DNA of 64,000 nt from Psychrobium sp. MM17-31 (GTDB taxonomy: Bacteria; Pseudomonadota; Gammaproteobacteria; Enterobacterales; Psychrobiaceae): the NCBI RefSeq assembly GCF_022347785.1, contig NZ_JAKRGA010000001.1:124001-188000 (forward strand). The letters are read 5' to 3'. The position numbers and the translations under genes are program-made. Under the pieces are notes generated by a model. That model was not told the DNA's origin. It saw nothing but the letters and a program-made list of their open reading frames with translations, and did no database searches. How positions within the stretch are numbered: the stretch's first letter is position 1; the number at the start of each line of letters is the position of its first letter. Below are positions 20,587 to 28,151 of this stretch, piece by piece.

Positions 20587-23500
20587 CTAGCTTAGCGCAT
20601 TGGCAATCACTTGTACTGGATGCAGCGGCTTAAAGGCATCAAAACGTTTAACCTGACTACGACACGAATATCCCGTCGCAAGTACTTGCGTATTATCAGC
20701 TTTAGCGATTTTAGGCTGCCAACTCATACCATAAAGGTTTTCTGAATTCTCTAAGTTCTTCACCTCATGACCATAAGTACCCGCCATGCCGCAACAACCC
20801 ACTTCTTGCGAAGTTAGCTTAAGGCCAAGGTGAGTAAATATCTTGATCCAATCGGCGTGAGTAGAAGTTACCGCCGTTTTCTCACTACAATGAGCAAATA
20901 GCTGATAATCAATCTTGTCGTTGATACTAGCAATTTCAAGATCTGCTAATTGCGGTACCAACCACTCTTGGAATAACTGCACCTTAAAGTTACCGCGTTT
21001 ATCGCCTAAGACCTGATGGTATTCATCGCGATAGCATAGAACGAGTGATGGGTCGACACCCACGAGTGGCACATTTAGCGCAGCCACTTCATTAAAAAAC
21101 GTACTCGCATCTTTGGCCATTGCGGCAAACTTAGTTAAGAAGCCTTTCACATGCGCAGGCTTACCGTTGGGTTTAAACGGCAATAACATCGGGGAGAAAC
21201 CAAGCTTGTGAATGGCATTCATCAGCCCTTCGACAACATCGGCATCGTAAAAGCTGGTGAAAGGATCTTGTACCACCAGCACGACTTTCTCACGCTCATT
21301 GACGCTCATGGCTTTTAGGATAGCTAAATCAAATTTATCAAAACGCTTTGCAACGCGAGTTTGTAAACTCGGTACTGACAGAGCTGGTGAATCCACCATG
21401 CCCACGGTCTTTTTAAGGGCAAAGCTCGATAATGGATTAGTCATTAATACGTTAGACAGGCGTGGGAATTTAGCCATTAACACGCTGCTAGTCTCAACAT
21501 TCGCCACCACGTGATCGCTAAGCGGGCGTAGGTAACGCTGATGATACAAATTAATAAAGCGACTTCTAAAGCTTGGCACGTCCACTTTAATTGGGCATTG
21601 ACTAGCACAGGCTTTACAAGCCAGACAGCCTTTCATGGTTTCCATCACTTCATGGGAAAAATCATCGCTTGAATTGCTAAACCACGAGTTTTTGATCTTA
21701 CTAAACACCGATGCACTGCAATCTTGCTGCTCTAGCTTAACTGGGTCAATGCCTTGATTACTGAGCAGTCTTAACCATTCACGCACCATACCAGCACGGC
21801 CTTTCGGCGAATGACGTCTGTCTCGTGTCACTTTACTCGACGGACACATCGGCGAATTTACATCAAAATTAAAACACTGACCGTTACCATTACAGCTCAT
21901 GGCTGGCATGAAATCTTCGCGAATAGTAACCGGAATTTGGCGATCGAAGGTGCCGCGTTTAATGTCACTCACTCTTACTAGCTCATGATCGCCGGTTAAT
22001 GGCGTACAAATCTTGCCAGGGTTTAAGCGATTATTAGGATCGAATAATCCTTTTATCACCCGCAGCTTTTCAAATAATTCTGCGCCGAAAAACTCAGGCC
22101 CGTATTCACTGCGATAACCTTTACCGTGCTCCCCCCACATCAAACCGCCATATTTAGCCGTTAAGGCGACGACTTGATCGGAGATTTCCACAAGGCGCTG
22201 CTCTTGCACCTCATCACACATATCCATCGCAGGGCGTACATGTAACACCCCCGCATCGACATGACCAAACATGCCGTAGTGTAAATCGTGAGAATCTAAT
22301 AAGGCGCGAAACTCGACGATAAAGTCCGCTAATTGCTCTGGCGGTACCGCGGTGTCTTCCGCAAAGGCAATCGGCTTCTTAAAGCCCTTAGTTGCCCCAA
22401 GCAGCCCCACCGACTTTTTACGCATCGCGTAAATGCGGTTAATTTCACCAAGTTCACTACATACCTGATAACCGAGAATACCGCCGCGTTCTTGCTCGAT
22501 ATCCTCATCGAGACGCTTGGCGAGAATATCTAACAGTCGCGCCTGCTCTTCGCTGTCATTGCTGGCGTATTCCACCATGTTAAGGCCATCGGTAATCTTG
22601 TCATCGCGCTGCGGAATAAGATCGCTCACGGTATCCCACACGATATCCTGCTTAGCAAGGCCTAGCACCTTGCTATCAACAGTTTCCACTGATGTCGCCT
22701 TGGCTTTCACCAAATTTGGCGCATCGCGCAGCGCCGAATCAAAGCTATCGTAAATAATATTAACTAAGGTACGCAGCTTGGGAATCGGCGTTAGGTTAAG
22801 CTTTGCTTCACTAATAAAGGCTAATGAACCTTCAGAGCCGGTGAGGATGCGAGTTAAATTAAACTCGGTTAACTCATCGTTATAAACATGCTCTAAGTCA
22901 TATCCCGTCAAGAAACGATTAAGGCGTGGGAATTTTTCTAAAATCAGCTGGCGATTATCATGACAGATATCAGCCACCTGCTTAACTAAGTTTTGCGCTG
23001 TTGATTCACCACCAGCACGTGCTTGCTCTGTTGGCATCACATTGGTATCTAAACGCTCACCATTCATTAACACGCTGGTGAGTGCTAATACGTGATCAGA
23101 GGTTTTACCGTAAACCAGCGAGCCCTGTCCCGAGGCATCGGTATTAATCATCCCACCTAGCGTTGCGCGATTAGAGGTTGATAAATCTGGCGAGAAGAAA
23201 TAGCCATAAGGTTTTAAAAACGCATTTAGCTGATCTTTAACCACACCTGTTTGAACACGTACCCAACCTTCTTGCTCATTAATCTCAAGAATATTGTTCA
23301 TGTGACGGGACATATCGACAATCACACCATTATTGAGTGACTGACCATTTGTGCCTGTGCCGCCACCGCGCGGGCTGAAGGTTAAGTCATTAAACTCAGC
23401 CTCGTTGGCAAGTGTTAAGGCGATTTCTAAATCATCTGTGCCCTTAGGGAATATCACCCCTTGTGGTAAATTCTGATAAACACTGTTATCCGTTGCTACC

Positions 23501-23619
23501 GCCAAACGCGCGCCATAGCTAGTTTCAACATCACCGCTAAAACCTTTTTGTTGTAACGTATTGAGATATTTTAAGTAATTAGGCGCAAGTTGTTGCTCGA
23601 TACTGAGTTTGGGTAGCAT
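20587..23619 (-). CDS. ydiJ: FAD/Fe-S D-2-hydroxyacid dehydrogenase, YdiJ family
   Basis: Large flavin and iron-sulfur oxidoreductase; E. coli YdiJ is reported to oxidise D-2-hydroxyglutarate. The start at ATG 23619 is chosen because MLPKLSIEQQ aligns with the YdiJ N-terminus, giving 1010 aa against 1018; the frame extends 13 codons further. The FAD_binding_4 domain includes FSPRGGGTGTNGQSLNNG and LGGMINTDASGQGSLVYGK. An FAD-oxidase C domain follows, then a ferredoxin-type cluster GCLACKACASQCPIKV, then a CCG domain with VGCCGMAGTYGHE. No strong ribosome binding site is seen at either start. Confidence 0.92.
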   Translation of the reverse strand: MLPKLSIEQQLAPNYLKYLNTLQQKGFSGDVETSYGARLAVATDNSVYQNLPQGVIFPKGTDDLEIALTLANEAEFNDLTFSPRGGGTGTNGQSLNNGVIVDMSRHMNNILEINEQEGWVRVQTGVVKDQLNAFLKPYGYFFSPDLSTSNRATLGGMINTDASGQGSLVYGKTSDHVLALTSVLMNGERLDTNVMPTEQARAGGESTAQNLVKQVADICHDNRQLILEKFPRLNRFLTGYDLEHVYNDELTEFNLTRILTGSEGSLAFISEAKLNLTPIPKLRTLVNIIYDSFDSALRDAPNLVKAKATSVETVDSKVLGLAKQDIVWDTVSDLIPQRDDKITDGLNMVEYASNDSEEQARLLDILAKRLDEDIEQERGGILGYQVCSELGEINRIYAMRKKSVGLLGATKGFKKPIAFAEDTAVPPEQLADFIVEFRALLDSHDLHYGMFGHVDAGVLHVRPAMDMCDEVQEQRLVEISDQVVALTAKYGGLMWGEHGKGYRSEYGPEFFGAELFEKLRVIKGLFDPNNRLNPGKICTPLTGDHELVRVSDIKRGTFDRQIPVTIREDFMPAMSCNGNGQCFNFDVNSPMCPSSKVTRDRRHSPKGRAGMVREWLRLLSNQGIDPVKLEQQDCSASVFSKIKNSWFSNSSDDFSHEVMETMKGCLACKACASQCPIKVDVPSFRSRFINLYHQRYLRPLSDHVVANVETSSVLMAKFPRLSNVLMTNPLSSFALKKTVGMVDSPALSVPSLQTRVAKRFDKFDLAILKAMSVNEREKVVLVVQDPFTSFYDADVVEGLMNAIHKLGFSPMLLPFKPNGKPAHVKGFLTKFAAMAKDASTFFNEVAALNVPLVGVDPSLVLCYRDEYHQVLGDKRGNFKVQLFQEWLVPQLADLEIASINDKIDYQLFAHCSEKTAVTSTHADWIKIFTHLGLKLTSQEVGCCGMAGTYGHEVKNLENSENLYGMSWQPKIAKADNTQVLATGYSCRSQVKRFDAFKPLHPVQVIANALS

Positions 23620-23790
23620 AAGAATGTCGAATACAGGCAAAAAAACAATGGCAGGCAATATAGCACGAAGTGCCCTTTGGTGCAGTGTTTGCGCGATATT
23701 TTATTCATCAAAATATCGCGCGCGATAATCTCAATATTGGAGTTCGCGGATATTTAAGTCATAATGACCGCAACATAGAGGAGAGTTTAG

Positions 23791-23988
23791 ATGTTTCGAC
23801 TAATTTTAGCGTTATTAATTCCTTGGCTTCAATTTTTTACCATTGGCAAGCCAATCTCAGGGATTATCTGTTTAATTTTACAAATAACCTTAATTGGTTG
23901 GCCTGTAGCGGCCATTTGGTCCGTATATGCACTTAGCCAATACAACACCGATAAGAAAATTAAACAAGCCATGAGAGGCCAAGACTAG
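23791..23988 (+). CDS. YqaE/Pmp3-like small membrane protein
   Basis: A 65-aa protein with two hydrophobic helices (about 3-20 and 24-50) joined by a short Gly/Pro turn, ending in a charged tail NTDKKIKQAMRGQD. It has a strong ribosome binding site, GAGGAG at 23778-23783. Size and pattern fit the YqaE/Pmp3 (UPF0057) stress-related group, whose role is thought to be membrane potential or permeability control. A terminator follows 12 bases after the stop. Confidence 0.72.
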   Translation: MFRLILALLIPWLQFFTIGKPISGIICLILQITLIGWPVAAIWSVYALSQYNTDKKIKQAMRGQD

Positions 23989-23999
23989 TTCTTGAGCAG

Positions 24000-24030
24000 T
24001 CGATAGTGAGACGCCTCACTATCGATTTTT
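24000..24030 (+). terminator. Terminator of the small membrane protein gene, overlapping the convergent gene end
   Basis: Perfect 11-bp stem TCGATAGTGAG (24000-24010) / CTCACTATCGA (24015-24025), loop ACGC, then five T. The 3' arm and T-run are also the last codons and stop of the convergent tautomerase gene. Confidence 0.85.
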
Positions 24031-24225
24031 CTTTGCTCGTAAATCAGTAACGACTTCACCGCCAATTCCCCAATTATCAGTATTCACCTCATCAATCACT
24101 ACCACAGTGGTAGCAGGATTTTTGCCAAGCACATCAACCAGCAATTGCGTAGCACCTTTGATGAGGGCAGCTTTTTGCTCGCTGGTCACCTGCTCATCAG
24201 TTATTTTTATATTGACATACGGCAT
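24019..24225 (-). CDS. 4-oxalocrotonate tautomerase family protein
   Basis: A 68-aa protein that begins Met-Pro-Tyr-Val; removal of Met exposes Pro1, the catalytic base of this family. Further matches are NIKITDEQVT, KGATQLLVDVLGKNP and the C-terminal DNWGIGGE. It probably isomerises an enol or keto acid; the substrate is unknown. AAAGGA lies 10 bases upstream. It follows the EamA gene by 15 bases on the same strand. Its final Lys-Lys-Asn-Arg-stop codons overlap the terminator of the opposite gene. Confidence 0.88.
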   Translation of the reverse strand: MPYVNIKITDEQVTSEQKAALIKGATQLLVDVLGKNPATTVVVIDEVNTDNWGIGGEVVTDLRAKKNR

Positions 24226-24240
24226 GTATAATTTTCCTTT

Positions 24241-25122
24241 TTATCCGTGAAAACATCGCTTGGCTACTAGTTTACTATGAGCAAACCATGCGCCGCCACT
24301 CACAAGTATTAAACCCGCTACCAAAGAAATAGTCGCGGGTTCATCAAATATAAAAATCGCACTAATCCCTGAGATAAAGGGCACCATAGCCATTAGTGCG
24401 CCCATTGATGATGGACCAATACTTTGTACTGCTTTAACAAAGAATACCACTTGCACAATAGAGGCTAATACGCCCTGATAAAATGCCTGAATAGCGATTG
24501 ACTGCCAAGCCCCCCAACCGATCGCTTTGGGTAGAAACAGCACATATATCGGCAAATAAACCAAACACGTGACATAGGCGAGAGAGATAGTTACTTGCCA
24601 AGGTGAAATATCCCAGCGTTTAACTAACACTGAAAACAGTGACCAACAAATCGCCGCTGCGAGAAAATAAGCATGGCCTAAGGTAAAGGCCTGAGTGATC
24701 CAGAGCGGTGTCAGCAGTAGCGTAACCCCCAGCGTAATGATGCCAACGCCAAACCATTGCTGATTTGATGCTCGCTCCTTATTAACAACAAGTGCAAGCA
24801 CAATAATAAAAAATGGCATAGTGCCAGGTAAAAGCGCCGCTGCATGCGATGCCGGTGCTAAAGAGAACCCTTGAAATGCAAACACTGCGTATATAACCCC
24901 ACCGATAAGGCCTGCAAAAATTAGACGTTTATCAAAGGGTTTGTCACGCCAATAAAACAACCATATTGGTGTCACAAGCACGGCACAAGTGAAGTAGCGC
25001 ACGGCGATCACATCATAAGGTGTTAACTCGCTGATCCCGCCAAGGCGTGATACTAAAATAAATCCGCTCCAAATAAGCGCGGCGATAATACCACTGACGT
25101 AACCTAGCTGGTTTGTTGTCAT
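24241..25122 (-). CDS. EamA/DMT-family inner-membrane transporter
   Basis: A 293-aa protein with about ten transmembrane helices arranged as two EamA repeats (about 7-135 and 147-280), the layout of drug/metabolite exporters. It starts MTTNQLGYVSGIIAALIWSG and ends in a short cationic tail. An AGGAG site precedes the ATG. It is upstream of the tautomerase gene with a 15-base gap. The substrate cannot be told from sequence. Confidence 0.87.
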   Translation of the reverse strand: MTTNQLGYVSGIIAALIWSGFILVSRLGGISELTPYDVIAVRYFTCAVLVTPIWLFYWRDKPFDKRLIFAGLIGGVIYAVFAFQGFSLAPASHAAALLPGTMPFFIIVLALVVNKERASNQQWFGVGIITLGVTLLLTPLWITQAFTLGHAYFLAAAICWSLFSVLVKRWDISPWQVTISLAYVTCLVYLPIYVLFLPKAIGWGAWQSIAIQAFYQGVLASIVQVVFFVKAVQSIGPSSMGALMAMVPFISGISAIFIFDEPATISLVAGLILVSGGAWFAHSKLVAKRCFHG

Positions 25123-25194
25123 AACGACTCCTTACAAATGAAGCCGTTAGTATCTGTTAATAAGGTGTAGTGTGCAATTGGCCTTAGGTGTAAA

Positions 25195-26085
25195 TTATCG
25201 GCTATGCTCTTCAAACCATTCAATTGCCATTGGCCACAAACTGTTGCTTTTGCGAGAAAAGAACTTCATGTGACCAATTTCTTTGAGTTGATGCTCTCGC
25301 GGATCTAGTGTTAATTTACGCGCCTTCACCTTAGAAAATACACTCACCATATCATCGACATTGGCATTATTTGCAATATCATCATCGACGGCATTTATCC
25401 AAAACATTGGTAGTCCAAGTTCATCGTAATGATGATTAGTTACCTCATCACCAAATGCGGTTTTGACATACCCCTGCCCGTTACACCAATGACGCCACTG
25501 GCGTGCGACATGTTTTGGCAGCTTCTCCCCCATGCCAACCCAATCACAATGGGTAAGGCCGAACAACAAATTACTTAGCGGGATATAGAAGTTCATAAAA
25601 TATTGCGCTTTTAGCTGATAGCTCATGCGCATATTACGCAGCTGCCCCGAAGAGCAAGCAACGTTAAACACACTATTAAGCTCATGAGCGTTGGGCATCA
25701 AACCGACAAGCTGTCCACCAGCACTGTGCCCCACTAAATGATATTGCGTATCTGGAAAATGTTCTTGTAGGGCTGTAAGTGCAAGGGATAAGTCATGCTT
25801 CCCCCATGACACCAAACTAGCGTCACAAGCTTTTAATGTGCCATGGAGGGAGCCGCCAATGCCTTCATTATCAAAAGTGAGAACACCATATCCCAGCCCC
25901 GCGAGATATTTAGCAAAATTATCGTAAAACTGACGCTTAATTCCCGTTGCTGGGCCGATTAATACCGCGCCTACTAACTGTTGTGGCGCATATATGGTTG
26001 CAGCTAAATGCTTAGCTTGCGGCGACTCAATGCGAATATCTTTCAATTCAATGCTGACTTTAGCGTCCATAATGCGTTGGCTCAT
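25195..26085 (-). CDS. Alpha/beta hydrolase (COG4757-like)
   Basis: A 296-aa cytoplasmic protein with the nucleophile elbow GHSAGG (Ser121) and an oxyanion region LIGPATGIKRQFYDNFA. Likely acid and base residues are an Asp in NAVDDDI (about 236-240) and His in IGHMKFF near the C-terminus. It resembles predicted hydrolases of the serine aminopeptidase S33 type. No signal peptide is seen. It stands alone, divergent from the DUF4198 operon across 186 bases. Confidence 0.83.
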   Translation of the reverse strand: MSQRIMDAKVSIELKDIRIESPQAKHLAATIYAPQQLVGAVLIGPATGIKRQFYDNFAKYLAGLGYGVLTFDNEGIGGSLHGTLKACDASLVSWGKHDLSLALTALQEHFPDTQYHLVGHSAGGQLVGLMPNAHELNSVFNVACSSGQLRNMRMSYQLKAQYFMNFYIPLSNLLFGLTHCDWVGMGEKLPKHVARQWRHWCNGQGYVKTAFGDEVTNHHYDELGLPMFWINAVDDDIANNANVDDMVSVFSKVKARKLTLDPREHQLKEIGHMKFFSRKSNSLWPMAIEWFEEHSR

Positions 26086-26196
26086 TCACTTTAAAAACCA
26101 ACATCATAACAACTGGTCTAACCTCCATCAACCGGATTAGATTATGTGATGAATGTAAAGATTCGTAAATCCCTACAATTAATAATTAGATCACTA

Positions 26197-26224
26197 TTGA
26201 TAATTATTATCATTTGCATATACT
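26197..26224 (+). promoter_or_regulatory. Promoter with overlapping Fur-box-like operator upstream of the DUF4198 operon
   Basis: The 19 bases at 26199-26217 match 15 of 19 of the Fur consensus GATAATGATAATCATTATC. They overlap a promoter with -35 TTGATA (26197-26202), a 16-base spacer and -10 TATACT (26219-26224). The DUF4198 start is 47 bases downstream of the -10. The same 16-mer AATTATTATCATTTGC recurs, inverted, before the TonB receptor gene at 39239. Iron repression is inferred, not shown. Confidence 0.7.
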
Positions 26225-26271
26225 TCGCATTTAAATATTCACCTGCAAAGATTTTGTTAAGGAACATTAAC

Positions 26272-27060
26272 ATGCGCACCTCAAAACTACTGATGCTTTC
26301 AGCTCTCATCGCAAGCTCGACTTCCGCTTTGGCGCACACGCCATATCTACAACCGACATCATTTGAAGTGAATCGCTCTGGCAAAGTAAGCTTTGATGCG
26401 TCATTCGCCGAAAAATTCTTCGTGCCAGAAGTCGCCTTTAACAACAGTATCTTTAAAGTGACAGGTCCCGATGGTAAGCAGACGACGCCGGAATTTTTAT
26501 CTGTATTATCGACTCGCACCATTGCTGAACATACGCTAAAAACAGAAGGTACCTACCGCGTTAGCACCGGCAACCGCCTTGGTAAAATTTTCAAAATCTA
26601 CAAAAAGGATGGTGAGCGTCACGCCGCCAAAGATCCTAAAGCACCACTGCCTAAAGGAGCTAAACTGCTATCTTTCTTCCAATCAAATACCAAAGCCGAA
26701 ACTTACGTTACTAAAGGCAAGCCGAGCCAAGGCGCATTAGCGGCAACTAACGAAGGTCTTGAGTTAGTGATGAACACTCACCCAAATGAATTGTTCGTCG
26801 GAGACGATATTGACATGACAGTGCAATACGACGGCAAAGGCATTGACGACTTAACTGTCGAAGTTATGTTAGCTAAAGACCAATTTAGCACTGACAAAGC
26901 AAGCTACAAAATCAAGAGTGATGACGGCAAACTGACGTTAAACGTCGAAGAGCCTGGCACGTATTTATTACGCGCACGCCATAGAACGGATGCACCAGAA
27001 GGCTCAATTGCGCCAGTGATTAGTAACACATACACCCTAACTTTAGAAATTATCGACTAA
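26272..27060 (+). CDS. DUF4198 periplasmic protein
   Basis: A 262-aa exported protein. ATG 26272 is chosen because AAGGA lies upstream and the protein then starts with a signal peptide (MRTSKLLMLSALIASSTSALA) followed by mature HTPYLQPTSFEV. A longer frame from 26146 would run through the promoter. DUF4198 proteins are beta-rich, often begin with a His after cleavage, and are found near metal uptake genes. The C-terminal half (VGDDIDMTVQYDGKGIDDL onward) looks like an Ig-like domain. It is the first gene of the putative iron-regulated unit; the EF-hand gene follows 24 bases later. Confidence 0.83.
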   Translation: MRTSKLLMLSALIASSTSALAHTPYLQPTSFEVNRSGKVSFDASFAEKFFVPEVAFNNSIFKVTGPDGKQTTPEFLSVLSTRTIAEHTLKTEGTYRVSTGNRLGKIFKIYKKDGERHAAKDPKAPLPKGAKLLSFFQSNTKAETYVTKGKPSQGALAATNEGLELVMNTHPNELFVGDDIDMTVQYDGKGIDDLTVEVMLAKDQFSTDKASYKIKSDDGKLTLNVEEPGTYLLRARHRTDAPEGSIAPVISNTYTLTLEIID

Positions 27061-27084
27061 TATTATCGACGAAGAGTGCATCCC

Positions 27085-28023
27085 ATGAATAAAGTAAAAC
27101 TATTTGCCTTAAGTACACTATTTACCAGCCTATTCGCTGGTGCGGCCTCTCATCACAAATTAGTATTCATTAATCAATACGACACCAACCAAGATTGGTC
27201 GCTATCACTTGCTGAATTCGATCTAGCGCGAGAGTCTCGTTTTAATGCTACCGATGAAAACAACGATGGCTTTATCGACGAAAGCGAGTATGTGTTTGAA
27301 TACAAAAATCGCATGGATAACCAGCTCACTAAAGATCGCCAAGGGCAGATCAAACAAACAATTATTCGCTTCAACTCACTAGATAAGAACGAAAATGATC
27401 GTATCGACCCAAGCGAGTACGAAGGCTCTGGTAGTTGGACATTCAAATACTTTGATACCAACAAAGATGGTGTGATCAGCGAAGCAGATCCAGCGCCTAA
27501 AAGCCGTAGTAAAAAACAAGACAAAAAACTGACCGCAGCAGAAAAAGAACAGGCGCAAATCAAAACGTTACCACGTGCTAAACGCATCTTGAAAATGCCA
27601 ACCACCCACACTTTTGAGGGATTGTTAACTAAATACGACGCCAATGGTGATAAAACGATTACCCCGCAAGAGATTGCTGTAGTGCGTAAACAAATCTGGG
27701 ACCTTGCTGACGAAAACAATGATGGCTGGATTTCTGAGCAGGAATACTTGTATGAATTCGAAGATCGCATGGATGCTCAAATTGCCAAAACTCGCAAGTC
27801 AGCAGTCAAACAAACATACGTGCGCTTTGGCATTTTAGACAAAAACAAAGATGGCAAAATGACACTAGAGGAATATCAAGCTTCAGGTCATCGCAGCTTT
27901 AATCGCTTTGATACGGACAACAACCAAATTGTTACCCTAGGCGAAGCGATGCCTAAACCTTACAAAAAGTCGAAAAAAGACGCGAAGAAAAAACAAACTG
28001 TCGCCGCCAATAGCAATTACTAA
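27085..28023 (+). CDS. Exported protein with eight EF-hand loops in two tandem four-loop repeats
   Basis: A 312-aa protein with a signal peptide (about 1-22) and mature start SHHKL. Twelve-residue EF-hand loops start at Asp33, 57, 100 and 124 and again at 185, 209, 252 and 276, so the 24-43-24 spacing is repeated with an offset of 152. Seven end in Glu and the fourth in Asp. Within each pair only 12 residues separate the loops, tighter than in calmodulin. The ATG at 27085 has GAAGAG upstream; a GTG three codons earlier is less likely. A basic Lys-rich tail ends the protein. A metal-binding role beside DUF4198 and ApbE-DUF2271 is inferred. Confidence 0.85.
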   Translation: MNKVKLFALSTLFTSLFAGAASHHKLVFINQYDTNQDWSLSLAEFDLARESRFNATDENNDGFIDESEYVFEYKNRMDNQLTKDRQGQIKQTIIRFNSLDKNENDRIDPSEYEGSGSWTFKYFDTNKDGVISEADPAPKSRSKKQDKKLTAAEKEQAQIKTLPRAKRILKMPTTHTFEGLLTKYDANGDKTITPQEIAVVRKQIWDLADENNDGWISEQEYLYEFEDRMDAQIAKTRKSAVKQTYVRFGILDKNKDGKMTLEEYQASGHRSFNRFDTDNNQIVTLGEAMPKPYKKSKKDAKKKQTVAANSNY

Positions 28024-28035
28024 ATTGCTAATGCC

Positions 28036-28064
28036 TTGCCCCTGACGCATCGTAGCAGGGGCAA
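28036..28064 (+). promoter_or_regulatory. Hairpin between the EF-hand gene and the apbE-like gene
   Basis: Stem TTGCCCCTG (28036-28044) / CAGGGGCAA (28056-28064) with an 11-base loop. There is no U-tract, so it may be an mRNA-processing or stabilising element within the operon rather than a terminator. Confidence 0.4.
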
Positions 28065-28110
28065 TATTACAAGATGGATACTAGGAACAGCCATCGAACA
28101 TTTGAATCAG

Positions 28111-28134
28111 TGACGATGAGGATTAATATCGTCA
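28111..28134 (+). promoter_or_regulatory. Inverted repeat upstream of the apbE-like gene
   Basis: TGACGAT (28111-28117) and ATCGTCA (28128-28134) are separated by 10 bases, 17 bases before the start codon. It may be a regulator binding site or a translation-control hairpin. Only the symmetry is seen. Confidence 0.3.
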
Positions 28135-28151
28135 TTGCAGATTAATCAGAT

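Noticed and set aside
27174-27770. 198-codon minus-strand frame inside the EF-hand gene
   Set aside because: Serine/leucine-rich antisense shadow of Asp/Glu/Lys-rich repeats; the plus-strand protein has a signal peptide and clear EF-hands.
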